Shown here one piece after another: positions 25,381 through 38,400 of a stretch of 64,000 bases of DNA (the first letter of the stretch is position 1; every line of letters begins with the position of its first letter). Location of the stretch: assembly GCA_023846275.1 (NCBI GenBank), contig CM043877.1, positions 18,148,607 to 18,212,606 on the forward strand, read 5' to 3'. Both the position numbers and the translations under genes were made by a program. The notes below the pieces were generated by a model. That model was not told the origin of the DNA. It saw nothing but the letters and a program-made list of their open reading frames with translations, and did no database searches. The DNA comes from Vanilla planifolia. Its lineage: Eukaryota > Streptophyta > Magnoliopsida > Asparagales > Orchidaceae.

Positions 25381-27257
25381 GCGAATGAAGATTTCCAATC
25401 TGAAGGCATTGGTGATATGTTTATTTGTGATTTCTGTTGTTCTATTTTTAAGTGTCTTAAAATTGGTACGGTTGTTCATCTGCTAGTAGTCTATAATTGA
25501 AGTTGTATGTCTTATGCCACTATTGGTCATACTTGCAAGCATATTTGATGCAATATCTCTAAATCTAACTTTATATAAAATTTCATTTTCATATGGAAAC
25601 AAAGATTCATTTAATTATGTCCTGAAATATGTTATGTTAATCATAAAAAATAATTTTTTTAAATAATATTATAAAATTGTTGGAAATTTAAAAGTTGGTA
25701 ATGTCGATTCATATAAGTTCTCGTTATTAAGATGTGAATAAGAGATACTCTTATGCTCAAGTCCTTCGAAATAAGAAAAATTGGAAAGAATCAATTGAAG
25801 AGTTTTGTAGCTTTGAGAAATAAAAGTTAGATTTTATTTGATACAATGTGCACAAAGGATTGTTGTGAACATATTTAATAAGTTTGATATTATATAATGT
25901 GAGGCAACAAAGTGTAAGATCCAACTGCCATTGTGTGGGGATGGAACATAAGTAGTCAAATAGTGCAACAAAAATTCCTATCCCTTACAAGCTCGCGAGA
26001 AAGATGATCAAGAGTCGATCTATGTGAACATATTTTACTAATTAGAAGGTTGTGACAATAATACAATATTGTGCATTATTGATGTCAAGACCATTTTGAT
26101 TGAGCGATCTATATGGCATTGACAATTGACTAAATAATCTATTTCGATGATTGAACACTTCAATCTAATCTTAAAATTGGAAATGACAATTTTTGAAAAC
26201 AAAAGAAAGAATTTGAAAATTGCAAAATTCATAGAATTTTGAGAGTCATTCTAATGATTAAGTTCATAATTTTTTAAAAAAAACTATTAAGCATTTGATT
26301 ATTATATGTTATTATTAAGGAGTTATTACAAATTCATGTTGATGTTTGATATAGACTATAGTTTTGCAGATTGATACATGTCATACCACCTAAAAATGAT
26401 ACATAATTATTGAAGATCATCTATTTTTTTATTATTTTTTGTATTGTACATATGTGTTAATAGAATTATGTCAATAATGTAAATATGGTATGAATGTTTA
26501 TGTGTGTGGAAGTGTTAGTATCGTAAGTATTATATTAACCTATCACATGTTAGCACTTAGGATTGTGTTTATGAGAGATTTTCTTTGATTAGCATGCACC
26601 CATGCTGAACCTATTTGGGTATAACTCAAAGGCAATGTGGAAGGCACATCACTTTTTAATGGCTCTGCACTTAACCAAGACCACCTTGGGTGATCCGTGA
26701 ATCACCAATAAGTGCTTCAATTTAACACTTTTTGTGGTTTTGAGACCTTACCAAGTTCTTTATATGAACCATTCAGAACTATTTAGGACTATTCCATGGC
26801 AACCAACCAATAGAGCTTACGACCACATGAAAGGCTTGATTTTTGACAATTCTTTTCATATTTATTTTTTGGTAAGGTCATTTAAAAATATTATGGAACT
26901 CATGCTCATTTAAAGTTATCAAAAGATAATTAGGTATTTTAATACTCTAGCAAGGATTCAAGTGTTTTTGCATCTTGCATGGTGCTGTTTAGTGTGAAAC
27001 CTATGTAAGAAATTTTATTCAATTTGAGATAACCATCAAGCCATTTTACTCTAATGTGTTTGACATACAATTAGTTATCTCTATGTGCTATCATGATTCC
27101 TATGACTTTTTAGCATCATCCATGATTCCACAAATAAATTTATCATTCTATTAAACCAAACTTTTATTTCATAATATTAAAATATCATGTTTAATTAATC
27201 TTTGTTCTCTTGTAGCACTCTATGATGGCCATATTATCGCAACATTCATATTATGGT
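25381..27257. repeat. Downstream flank of copy 2, duplicated at about 34671-36265
   Basis: Matches the 3' side of copy 3 in order: a GGAAACAAAGATTCATTTAATTATGT-like block (about 25597 and 34907), ATAATTATTGAAGA (26404 and 35445), and the AAGACCACC...GAATCACC LTR-like block (about 26678 and 35718). It ends near ATTATCGCAACATTCATATTA. The section from about 26390 to 26960 looks like an inserted LTR that predates the B duplication. No gene is supported. Confidence 0.65.
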
Positions 27258-27429
27258 TTTCTTTATAATTAATTATTTAATAACTTTGTAACTTTAATTT
27301 CCTTTATTCATCAAGATTATTTGTAACAAAAATAGCAAATTAATGTACAAGATTGTTTGCCACCTTCATAAGTTTCTCACATGGATTATCTGTAAATCAG
27401 CACACAATAATGGCTAAAAACTAGATGTC
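27258..27429. other. Short intergenic stretch, nothing recognised
   Basis: Begins where the B1/B2 homology stops. Confidence 0.5.
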
Positions 27430-28790
27430 AAGCATTATACATGTTAATTATGTCAAATGCGCAACATGACTTTGGAATGTGATCAATTGCAATTATCTTA
27501 CACCATCCTCCTTGGAGAGTTTTATTCTACACTCCATTGCATATGTTAATGGGATTACAATTTATTGTCTTTGAACTTTTTTATAATCTCCATTACATGC
27601 ATCTCTTAATAGACAAATATTCCATCACTCCTTTATTTGACTTTAATTCTTAAATAATTGAACATGAGACTGATGTTGCTCATTTCAAACTTATGAGCTG
27701 TTGCCTTCTTGATTGTCTCATACATTCATGAACTAATCCCTACAATAATAAGGTCACTCGCATATACAAACATGAACAACATGTCCACTATCTCCTTCAT
27801 ATAGAGTGGATATTCATGAATACACAAACAATTCCATTCTCTTAGAGATATTTTTTAAGTTGAGTATACTATGTCCTTGGCATTTGCTTGATAGCACATA
27901 AGGGTTATTTTAGCCTGAATACTCATCTTCATGTCCTTTAATTTTGAATCCTTTTTACTACTCCACATATATTTCTTCTTAAAGAAAATCATTTAAAAAT
28001 GTAGCCTTCATGCTCATTTGGTGATTGACCATTGATAATGGGTTGTATAGGCAATTGACAACTTTGTCATCTCCAAATGAGAAACAAGAGCAAACACTTC
28101 TTCATAGTCCACACCTTACATTTATTTTTATCTCTTTGCAACTACCCACTTCTTGTACTTCTCCAATTCTTTTCTGTTATTCTATTCACTTTATATACCA
28201 ACTTGAAACCAATTGATTTATAACCACTTAGAAGTGTAGCAACCTACCAAGTATAATACTTCTCAATTGTATGGATTTCTTTTTTTATGGCAAAAATATT
28301 ACTTGACCCAAAAATAGTTGTTCAACAATACTCATTCTACATTTACCTAGTCTTATTAATGAATCTCCTATTTTTTTCATTCTACAACTCAAAGTTTTTA
28401 GATGCTCTAGGTGATGAAAAAACATGATCTCATTTTTGTTACAATAATTTAAAAATAGTTAAATTTTAAACACTCCAACTTGGTCAATCCTTATTGATAT
28501 GATTGTTGTATTATGCCCTTTTTGAATTGTAAGAATTTTTCAAAGGCTTTTATTTTTTTACAAGAAACAAAAACTAAATGAATCTAAAGTTGTCATTTAC
28601 TATCATAAATCTGTATTGTTTGTCCTAGGTTTTGAGATTGTATAGATTCAAATAAATCTAAGTGAAGAATTTCTAAGGGTCTTCTAAAAGAAATAATATT
28701 CTTGGGTTTTAAAGGAAGCTTAATTTTTTTTTATCTTTTTGACATTGGCTACATATGTTTTTTCCTTGGATAATAATTTAGGTAGTCTTC
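27430..28790 (-). mobile_element. Ty1/copia pol relic: integrase then reverse transcriptase
   Basis: On the minus strand the right part (about 28480-28790) reads as the copia integrase start: a CSQCQKDK-like cysteine pair, an LHLDLF-like segment and an IVNDNFRF-like segment. The left part (about 27430-28130) reads as reverse transcriptase: a DYEEVFALVSHLE-like start, then FVYASDLIIVG in place of the usual Y-V-D-D active site, then KFEMSNISLM. Domain order fits Ty1/copia. The catalytic YVDD is lost and stops occur throughout. It lies between the two B segments, in DNA not shared by them. Confidence 0.65.
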
Positions 28791-30239
28791 TAATTAGATC
28801 ATACTTAACTGATATTTTGATGGTTGATGAGCAAGCTCACAATGGCTCATATACAAAAGGTCACCATCATTAACTTATGATGCAAGGCATTTTAAGGCCA
28901 TCAATTTCAACAATTTTTAAATCAAACATTCAAGTGTTTTTCTTTCTTAAGAAATCTATTAATGACTTATTTCCTTAATAAAGAGACATTACTTAGAGTA
29001 AAAATTTATATTAAAATTGGAATCACACAATTACTTATTCTAAATAAGTTATATTTTAAACCTTCTTGTAAATGAAACTTCTGCGGGTATAGAAGTGGTC
29101 GTTAGTGAAATGTTTTTGTGTCGAGCTATCAATAACAGGCTTTGTTTTCTCGAGTGGAAATAGTAGACATTGAAGCATGACAACGATGATGAACTAAAGA
29201 ATAAATGAAGGAGAAAATGGCTTTTACCATAAGGATATTGAATTTTCTCAAAACGTTTCCCTTCTAGGGATTATAAATTCAAGAAATTATAAATTCACAG
29301 ACTTCTAAATTAAACAGTATTGAATTACAAAAATTTGAATTACTTCATTCATCATTCTTATCGATTTATTTAGAGGTTTGGATATACTTTTTAATTACAA
29401 AATACATAATATTTTTTATTTCTATCATGAAACAAGTGATTTTGAATAAAATATAAAAATTTCATGAATTCTTCAACCCAACAAGATTTTTTGTGTGCAT
29501 GAAATCTGCTACATGTGCAGAATGCCAAAGTTAGGGCACTGTTCACTCCCATAACTCTTGTTGCATGGTTCATCAATGATGATATTTGTCATTTTGTTTT
29601 TTTTTTCTTATTTTTTATCATAATTTTTTTATTTAATGAGCCTAAAATTGAATTTTTAGTCAAGAACAGTTATCAATAGTAATTTGTTAATGGCCTTCTT
29701 CTTAGAGTTGTCCTTAAGGCCCTATTTGATAATTGTAGGGTTAAATTACTTGGGATTAGCTTAACTTAATTATTCTTGTGTTAGTTGGGTTATGAATAAA
29801 ATTTTGTTTGGATTCTCCTGTAGATTTATGCTAGTTAGAGAATTTTTTTTTTTTTTTTTTGCTCTCATCACAAACTAGGTTGTGCAAAAATAAATTTGGG
29901 TTTAGCATATATCAATGGTTAGAGATAAGTTAGCTTTTTATAACTAACATCCCAACTCTTCTCAATTCAATCCACATGTGTACACTAAGCATTTATAATT
30001 TTTTCATCATAAAAATACAAACAATACAAAATGTTACAAATAAATAAATAAATAAATATTTTCATAAAATTATCTACATATTATTAATGATTTAAATATT
30101 TTCTAAATAATTCTTGGATATTATAAAATGATATTATTAATAATTTTTAATAAAAATATTTTTAAATATATTAATTTTTGTTAATGTTTTTATGAATATT
30201 TTTTCGTTAAGAAAACATAAGAAAAGTATATATTCAAAT
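28791..30239. other. Intergenic AT-rich DNA with a poly-T tract
   Basis: No gene supported. A run of about 18 T occurs at 29843-29860. Upstream parts of the copia relic (gag/protease) may lie in 28800-29100 but could not be read. Confidence 0.5.
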
Positions 30240-30900
30240 AGCAAGTAACCTGATTGGTTTTAGACCTTTGAAAAATTCATCTAATTAAAGGAGTTGTAGG
30301 TTTTTACCTCCAATGGGCTTCCATAAAGAGATGCATAAAATATTACTAAATGAAAGCCTCCACCTTCCATGAAATGAGCTCAAGTAACCTATATGAAGAA
30401 TTCTAACAAAGTTTCCATTTTCTAGTTCATTGATGCATGGATAATTCTGTGGTTCCCACAATAGGAAAGGAACTCAATTATGGAGTTGTCATAATATGTT
30501 ACAGCATCAAAGTGGGTACCCCAGCTTTTCTTGTTGTAGTAGTCTAGCATGAAATGGTGGTATAGAGAGAGTAGTCTTTATCAATGTTGATGTTGAGCAA
30601 GAAGTAGAAAAACTAATGCATGAGCATATCGTCTGTTAGGTTTTAATCAATGAGAGGTCCATGCCAAACATGTAGAAGATCATGATGGTAAGTCCTTCTT
30701 TGCCCCATCTTGTATCTGAGCAAGTCAAGGAAGAGCTGTTTGAAGCGTGTTGTAGAAGGTGATGCCATTAACAATGGAAGAGATGTTGGGTAATAAGGTG
30801 CTGGGGTTTTGGATGCCATTGTCATGGTAATATATATTGCCAAAGATGTTCACCCCCATGTAGATATAGAAGAGGTCTCATGCCTTAGTGAAGAATCCCA
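30240..30900 (-). pseudogene. Unidentified coding-like relic
   Basis: This block is clearly richer in G+C than its surroundings and reads like decayed protein-coding DNA on the minus strand. Fragments in one frame include GFFTKA (near 30890), YMGVNIFGNIYYHDNG (about 30810-30860), NGITFYNTLQTALP (about 30730-30770), and, after frame changes, SWGTHFDAVTYYDNSIIEFL (about 30460-30525). Several stops interrupt the reading. I do not recognise the family. It could be a gene fragment carried by a transposable element or the remains of a displaced host gene. It has no counterpart in the other duplicated segments. Confidence 0.4.
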
Positions 30901-31989
30901 TGTTGGTGATAATAATGGTGTTTAAATGGGATCATTTGGTCTTAACCCGCATAAAGATTGCTACTACAATATCAAAAGCTCTTAACAATGTAAACATTTA
31001 GAAAACTATTATCATGAGCTTTGAACACCTACTATCTATATAATACATTATACCCTTTATCTTACTAAGAAAGCATACTTATATAAATAGAATTAAGGAT
31101 TAAATTTTTTGTCTTAAACCATCTGGGTCAAAAAGAGCTAAAACTAGCATTTTTATAATTGTTTTTGTATTACCCTTTGCTACCCAAGTGTTATATGGTC
31201 TTTTGATGGTTTTGTTAACACTTAGATTGCCAATTAGATAGTTAGTTGGTTGCCCAATGGTGACATTATTATTTTAACCTCTAGTTACTAATCAATGTAT
31301 TTAGTAAGAAGTATGATCTCCTATTAAACTATGGATCAGATGGTCTAATGGCCATTGGAAAAAGTTCTTATTTTTTTATTTAACATCTCCTTAAGAACAA
31401 ATCTACTTTTAAGTCTATGAGATGAGTTCATAATTATCTGGTAGTGATCCTATTTAAATTTTAGAAGATAATAGATTTAAGTATTTTTCTTCTTCTTCTT
31501 CTTCTTTTACTCTCATAGGTTGCCCAATGTCATTTCTAGAGACTTAATGATCATAGCTTTTGGCATTCTATTTTCCAAGTAAAAGCAATTCAAAAGTGCT
31601 ACTCCATAGTATACATCACTCTAGCTTGGTACATTGTATAAGTCCAAATGATGTTAACATTTGCAAAAATATTCTTACTAAGAAATCTTCCTTACCAATT
31701 AAATTATGTAAACTAAATTATATGTTTTTATTATCATCCCACATATCACATAGGGTCAATGTGGTTAGTAATACCCTTCTTATTATTTTAGGTATCATGT
31801 TTTATCATACCAATGATTTACTTGAGTACTCATACCAGCATATTGGTAATTAATATTTTCTCTCGTGTACTTCATGAAGAGAGCCATTTCAATTCTTGAC
31901 AAGTAGTTTTTCTTGTATATAAACTCAATTATGGTAAATGCAAATGTCAATTCCAATTAAATCACAATATACATGATCTAGGCACATCA
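30901..31989. other. Intergenic DNA with a (TTC)n tract; no supported gene
   Basis: A TTC microsatellite lies at about 31484-31507. A 97-codon open frame (31560-31853, plus strand) has no recognisable domain, and its His/Ser/Leu-rich composition gives no support for a gene. It may be a transposon remnant. Confidence 0.45.
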
Positions 31990-34010
31990 TCTAAACTTTT
32001 TATTATCTGAAATCAAATCATTTTCTATTTTTTTATTTCATAGCATCATATATCTCATATTTCATTTTTTTATTTCTTTATTTTTCTAAAGCTTTTCATA
32101 TTCAACTCTAATAATATATATGCATTTTATAAATAAATTACAAACTAATAATATATGATTTATCATTTGCTTATACTGCATTTTCTATGATATTAAATTA
32201 TTCTTTATAAATATTATTTTGTAGATAACTTCTATAAAGCTCCGTTATTATAATATTCACCAAACCACATTTTCATTCTTTTGTTCAAATAATCCATAAA
32301 TTCTCTCAATCTCATTTAATTTTTTATATTTCATTAACATAGCTTATATTTAAACAAATTCTTGATCACTATCTATTCAAGTGAAATTAAAAAATTTTCA
32401 ATTCTTTTTATTTTTAGTATAATATTATCACATTATTTCTTTTTTTTTAATTGAAATTCTAACTTCCTTTTTACTCGTATATATTTTCTCGCTCACATAG
32501 TATATTCATATTTATCACATGATATCTTTTATTAAGATAAAATAAATTATTCTTTAAGTTCTTTTCTTTTAAACTCATGCTCATGAATAACAAATAATAG
32601 GACATCCTTCAATTAAATATTTTCAAAAATGTATAGAATTTGAAACTTTAAAATACTTTGCAAAATAATACATGTTTTAGGATGTAATTAAAATTATTAT
32701 TTTATTATAATATATCAAATTTTTAATACCATTATTTATATGCTCAAAAAATACATTTTTTATTTTTAATCTATTATATAAAAAGAAAATATCAAATTAT
32801 TATAATAATACATTTCTGTTATTAGTTTTTAAGATTTGTTATTATTTTATATTTTTTATCACTTTTATAAAAAAAATTCTTTGGTCCCTATAATTATAAA
32901 ATTTTGAGAATCATACAATGTTGGAATTACATTAAATCTAAAATATATTTGTAATTTGAAATCATACATAATATTCTAGTTGAATTTAACATTAGATTTT
33001 TTATCATTTGTTTGCAAATTTACGCCTTAATTAGATCTATATAAATATTAGGTAATCACTTCTATGTCTAATATGATGCTAATTTTGTTAACTAAGTCAA
33101 TTGAAAATTTCATAAAAATTTAGTTAATTCTTCCCATTTAATTTGCCATGAATTCATTGTTCAAAACATTTTGAAAATAGAATGTTTTAGTGATTATAAT
33201 ATTTATAAAAATTAAGTTACTTTTTTATCAAGATTTTAAATAATTATCAAAAGTTATTTCTCATTCGATTCCTTTATATCTGTTGTATTTCTTGGATAAA
33301 AGATTATCATTATATACAACCTAATTTTAATCATTATTCAATTAGGATTATGAGTTTATATATGAACATAATTTGTTGTTGAATATCTTATATAACCGTT
33401 TTTTCCTTACATGGTACCTCTTTTTCATCAAAATTACCATTTTTTACTAAATGATTTTTTTAGTCATTAAGTATGCCTATTCTTTTCTCTCACAAACTAT
33501 TACAAGTCGACTCAAATATATCATTAATATTGCTGAAATAATTCTCATCGTTTCAGCAATTACACAAACTTTATAAGAATAATCCTCATCAATTTGCTGT
33601 TCTATTGCCTTTTTTACGACCATCAACTTCAACTTTATTAAAAAGTTATCTTCAATTATATCTTTGACTACATTGTCTTCAACTATGCCACTTAATTCAA
33701 TATTATTGCAATTTATTAGCTTTGACTTTAATATCCATTTGATTGTGCCGTATTAATTGACTAACACTAAAATTTGTTTATATCCATTGGACTATTTAAT
33801 ATTTATTTTTTTTTTATAATTTATTTTCTTGTCTTATGGTGAATTTGTGCCAATAATCATCTCAAGGGGTTTATTTATAAGTTAATTTTATATTGCCCTT
33901 CCATTCAATTAGTAAATGACTAAATAGTATAATAATCTTAGCAATACCTTTAGATCATATCTTCAATTTGAAATTGACTGCAACATGTGAACCAATCCAA
34001 TTAACTTTTC
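31990..34010. repeat. Upstream flank of DUF538 copy 3 (segment B2)
   Basis: Counterpart of about 22440-24660, in the same orientation and order but with small insertions and deletions, so it is somewhat shorter. No gene is supported. Confidence 0.7.
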
Positions 34011-34015
34011 TCGCG

Positions 34016-34183
34016 TTGACCAGGACTTAGCCGTTGCAAAGAAAGGGTCCATACCTATACCATTGGAGCATTGGTCTTCCTTTCTTACGAGCAAAAACCA
34101 TTTGTGCCATTAATTTATGCCGCCACCCGCGATGATGAATCCTGTTCTTCTTCTCCATTTTCCACTTTCCAACTCCTATAAAT
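34016..34183 (+). promoter_or_regulatory. Proximal promoter of DUF538 copy 3
   Basis: TTGACC at 34016-34021 (W-box core), then the GACTTAGCCGTTGCAAAGAA block, GCCGCC at 34119-34124, and TATAAAT at 34177-34183, about 70 bases before the ATG. The layout is the same as in copy 2, except that the second TTGAC after GCCGCC is absent here. Confidence 0.45.
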
Positions 34184-34250
34184 ACTCACCCAATGAATCG
34201 ACCTCTCCATCGCTGCTTTCGTGCTTAGTTTAATATATTTGTTCCAACAA

Positions 34251-34670
34251 ATGGCATCGCAGAGCATCGAAAGCTATCGCAATGGCGCAGAAGTCGTTAG
34301 CGGAGACGACCTCTGTAAGAAGAAGTCGATACAATTGCTCGAAGAGCTTTGTCTTCCCAAGGGGCTGTTCCCCTTGGAAGACATGGAGGAGTTCGGCTAC
34401 AACCGTGAGGCTGGCTTCGTGTGGCTGATCCAAAAGAAGAAGAAGGACCATGTCTTCAAGCAGATCAAGAGAGCTGTGTCTTATGCTCCCGAGGTGACTG
34501 CTTTTGTGGAAAAATATAAGCTCAAGAAGATGACGGGAGTGAAGACAAAGGAGCTGCTGCTTTGGCTCTCCGTGGTCGAAGTTTATTTCGATAAACCTAC
34601 TTCGGAGAAGCTGACCTTCAAGACTGGAACCGGGCTCTCCGATAGCTTCCCTGCTTCGGCTTTTGAGTGA
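34251..34670 (+). CDS. DUF538 family protein, copy 3 (type B)
   Basis: 139 residues, single exon, without signal peptide. The frame is open 10 codons further upstream, but I chose the ATG at 34251 because the four copies share MASQ from that point and the sequence before it is 5' leader in the others. All family blocks are present: GDDLC, LPKGLFPLEDMEEFGYNREAG, FVWLIQKKKKDHVFK, VSYAPEVTAFVEKYKLKKM, the KELLLWLSVVEVYFD strand, and the LTFKTGTGLSDSFPASAFE terminus. The G+C content is far above the flanks, as expected of a constrained gene in AT-rich DNA. The product is probably a small cytosolic protein of unknown biochemical role. It looks the most intact of the B pair. Confidence 0.92.
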   Translation: MASQSIESYRNGAEVVSGDDLCKKKSIQLLEELCLPKGLFPLEDMEEFGYNREAGFVWLIQKKKKDHVFKQIKRAVSYAPEVTAFVEKYKLKKMTGVKTKELLLWLSVVEVYFDKPTSEKLTFKTGTGLSDSFPASAFE

Positions 34671-36265
34671 GCGAATGACGATTTCCAATCTGAAGCCATT
34701 GATGATGAGTTTCTAAGATAAGCTTCGATTATGTGATTTCTGTTGTTCTATTCTAAAGTGCCTTAACATTGGTACGGTTGTTCATCCGATATTAGTCTAT
34801 CAGAAATGGTTTACAATTTATGATCATACTTGCAAGCATTATATTATCCTATATTTGGTACAGTTTCTGTATATCTAACTTTATGTAAAATTTTATTTTC
34901 ATATGGAAACGAAGATTCATTTAATTATGTTCTAAAATTTATTACGTCAATCATAAAAAAAAAATAAGTTTTTTAAATAAAAATATAAAAGTTGTTGGAA
35001 ATTAAATTATTAGTAATGCCGATATAGATAAGTCCTCGTTATTCAGATATGAGTAAGAGATACTCTAATGTTTAAATCTTTCAACATAAAAAAAATTGGA
35101 AAGAATCAATTGAAGTGTTTTATAATATTGAGAAATAAAAGTTAGATTGGAAATTACTATTTTCTTGAAAATAGGAGAAAGAATTTGAAAAATGCATAAT
35201 TCGAAAGGGCCAATTCATGATAATTTTGTTTTTCTCTATAATTACAAAGGGCATAAGCCAGTTCAGCAAAATGAATTATTTTGGACAAATATTATAACGA
35301 TTAAATTCATAAAATTTAAAGAAAAACTATTGAGAATTCAATTGTTATATGTTAATGTTAGGGTGTTCTTACAAATTCGTGATGATGTTTGGCACAGAGT
35401 GAAGATTTGATGATTGGTACGTGTCATACTACTTAAAATTGTTACATAATTATTGAAGACCTTCCATTTTTTTATTTTTTATTTATTGTACTTATGTTTT
35501 AAAAGTATTATGTCAATAATATGTATGTACCATGACTATTATGTGTGTGGATGTATTAGTATTGGAAGTGATATATGAACTTGTTGCATGTTGGTACTTA
35601 GGATTGCATTTAGTTGGGATTTTCTTTGATTAGTCATACACTCATGTTGAATTTATTTGGGTATAACTTAAGGGCAATATGAAAGGCACATTTTTTTTAA
35701 GACCCTATATTAAACCAAGACCACCTTTGGTGATAAGTGAATCACCAATAAGTGGTTCATTTTAATGCCTCGAGAGGTTTTGAGACCTTACCAAGTTCTT
35801 TATAAAAACCATACAAAACTATTTAGGATTATTACAAGGTGGTCGACCAATAGTACTTACGACCACATGAAAGGCATGATTTTTGCCAATTCTTTTCATA
35901 TTTATTTTATCAGTAAGGTAGTATAACATGATTGTGCAACTCATGCTCATTCAAAGTCCTTAAAAGATAATTAGGTGTTCTAGTACTTTAGTAAGGTTTC
36001 AAATGCTTTTGCATCTTTCATGATGCTTCTTATTCACGATTTGATATAACGAACAAGCCATATTGCTCTGATTTGTTTGACATACAATTAATTTATCTCT
36101 ATGTGCTATCATGATTCTTATGATTTTCTAACATTCAAGATACCACAGATATAGTTATCCTTATATTGAAAAAGTTTTATTTCATAATATTAAAATATCG
36201 TGCTTAATTAATTGTTTTCTCTTATTCCACTCTATGATGGCCGTATTGTCACAATACTCATATTA
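34671..36265. repeat. Downstream flank of copy 3 (segment B2)
   Basis: Counterpart of 25381-27257, with the LTR-like repeat at about 35640-35950. A 72-codon open frame at 35192-35410 is not conserved in B1 and is not supported as a gene. Confidence 0.65.
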
Positions 36266-38102
36266 AGAATTGGAAATTCTCAACCAATTCAAGAAACAAT
36301 CATGTCATACATTAGACATTGAAATTCTCATCCAAAAGCTTAACATGCTTATTGAAATTGTAGTCTATGTATCACAAGTTTGATAAAAAAATTCTATTAT
36401 TTTACTAATAATTTTTTGTTAAATAGTTCAGATCGTGCACCTCAAGTTTATATAGGTAGATCAATTAGAGAAGCTTAATCTTATCTGAATTGATTTATTA
36501 ACATTGCTTGGTGTAAATTGTAATTGGCACCAAGTAAACACAAAGCTTGAACATATATGGAGTCTATTCATTTTGGTACTAATAAGTAAGACTTGTAATA
36601 TTATACTTTAGGCACTAGGATTATGGCGATTTTTTGAGTTAGTGTGCTAAAGATTCTAATATCTCTCATCTACTTATTTTGGTAAGCTTAAGGTATATAT
36701 TTTAACTAGATTTTATAAACATATGAATATACATTAAAAAAGATGAGAATCATAGGTTTGTGTTATAAAGATATAGTCAACACATTTTACAAAGTCTTAT
36801 AATGGAGCAAGAATGGTCTTGTTGTACAATATAATATATCTATTATATAGTATAATTAGTTCATAAGAACACATGATTAATGATAGGATAATACAATTGA
36901 GTATGATATGGGTGTAATAACTTATCATATGGTGTGATCCAACTTGTCATATAATATGATTGTTTTACACTTCCACACAGCCCCTCCTAGAATAAGAAAT
37001 TGATGCTTTCATACATTACAATTATACATATTGTATATTATGATTTTGACAAATAGAGAGTTGGCATTTAGTAAAGATAAACTAGAACAAATCTATGATA
37101 TGATATTATTTTATCAGATGGTGCATTTGTTTATGAGAATGTGAAAAGTCGTTATTAGATAGTGTGATATCTTAGACAATTAAGTCATTACTTTGAAAAA
37201 TTCTTTTACCAACTCAAACTTTTTAGCCTCAAGCTCTAGTGACCATAAATGTTTCATAAATTTTTTACTTTTTGTATTTTTCATAATTTTTTGTTTCAAA
37301 ATTAACTTTACATTAAAATAATATTATTTTTCTATATGTTTGACATCTTATTCTTTGATTAAGACATATCTAGTTTTTATGAATGATACTATTAGATTTC
37401 TTATGAAGTATATTTAATTATTTAATGTTCTTCCTCTTTTTAGGACTAACTTTTTTTTAACAATGTTATAAATTTTGCTAGTTTAATTAAATCACTAAAT
37501 TTTATAATACCTTTTAAAATTTTAATTTGATTAATTTTTATACATTTAAGAATGTTAATAATTTTCTCTCTCTAATAATCACTGAAATTCATCTAATCAT
37601 GTTGCTTTACTATTAAATTGTAAAAATTATTATTGAACTATTTTCTAATTCTTGGGATATTACACCACACCAATAGTTATGGATCTTCATGACATTGGTA
37701 GGATTTTGTTATTTTGCCATTATTGCCATCTTTTACAAATATATTATAATTACTTCACTTTTCTAATCCCATAATGGGACACAAGATTGCAAACAATTGT
37801 ATTTTGAAAGCATGACATTCTACCAACCTGTGTATTGCCATACTTAAATGCATTATATTATCTCTTATATCTCAAAAATATAATAAGATTTCATTAAAGA
37901 ATATGATGATAAAATTATCTAGCTATTAATTAAAGATTTGATTTATTAGATCCATGAAAACTACATGTACAATTATCAACCCATAAAGAAAGTAACAAAT
38001 ATTCACAAATTTGGTATAAAAGGCTATCTATTCAAGGTAACAAATATTTATAATTTGTAGTGATCTAGTCCAGCTCTTTATAATCTAAGCACGTGTAGAT
38101 GC
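36266..38102. other. Intergenic AT-rich DNA, no supported gene
   Basis: No family resemblance seen. The section 36830-36970 has repeated ATAATATGAT/ATGATATGG phrases like those near 20340-20800, suggesting remains of a related LTR. Confidence 0.5.
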
Positions 38103-38400
38103 TTATCCTTTATCTTGGTGGATATAATAGGTTCTTTTGATAAGACGTACTACATCATGAATGTTTTGCCAAATATTTTTTGTACTTTTTTCTTGAAGTT
38201 TTGTTAGTGCCATTCGATATGGCTCTTTTGACATAAGTTTAGATCCATGCACTAGATTGATAAGAAGCTTGACCACTCTTTTAAGAGATAATCTTAGTAA
38301 ATCATTAGAATTTAAGCATAATTTCAAGTCAATGCACATCTTATAATTGATGCCTTTCCTTATCAACAACTTGCGTTAAAGTCATATAACATTCACACTG
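38103..38400 (-). mobile_element. Ty3/gypsy reverse-transcriptase N-terminal relic, copy A2
   Basis: The minus strand still has an 88-codon open frame (38103-38369). It contains the segment that opens gypsy reverse transcriptases: a LLINLVHGSKLMSKEPYRMA-like block, where the family usually has a Leu-Pro-Gly/Ile-Asp-Leu-x-Pro-Gly region followed by Pro-Tyr-Arg-Met-Ala-Pro, and then a TKLQE-like helix. The catalytic part of RT is missing. The homologous, more damaged copy is at 1-345, so the insertion happened before the A segment was duplicated. Confidence 0.6.

Noticed and set aside
24934..25479. 181-codon minus-strand open frame across DUF538 copy 2 (and similar ones at 34230-34688, 41161-41544, 9800-10018)
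   Set aside because: Antisense shadow of the conserved plus-strand gene. Open only because the gene has biased codons; the conserved family motifs are all on the plus strand.
31560..31853. 97-codon plus-strand open frame
   Set aside because: Longest isolated frame in its region, but no recognisable domain, no coding-like base composition and no conserved copy.
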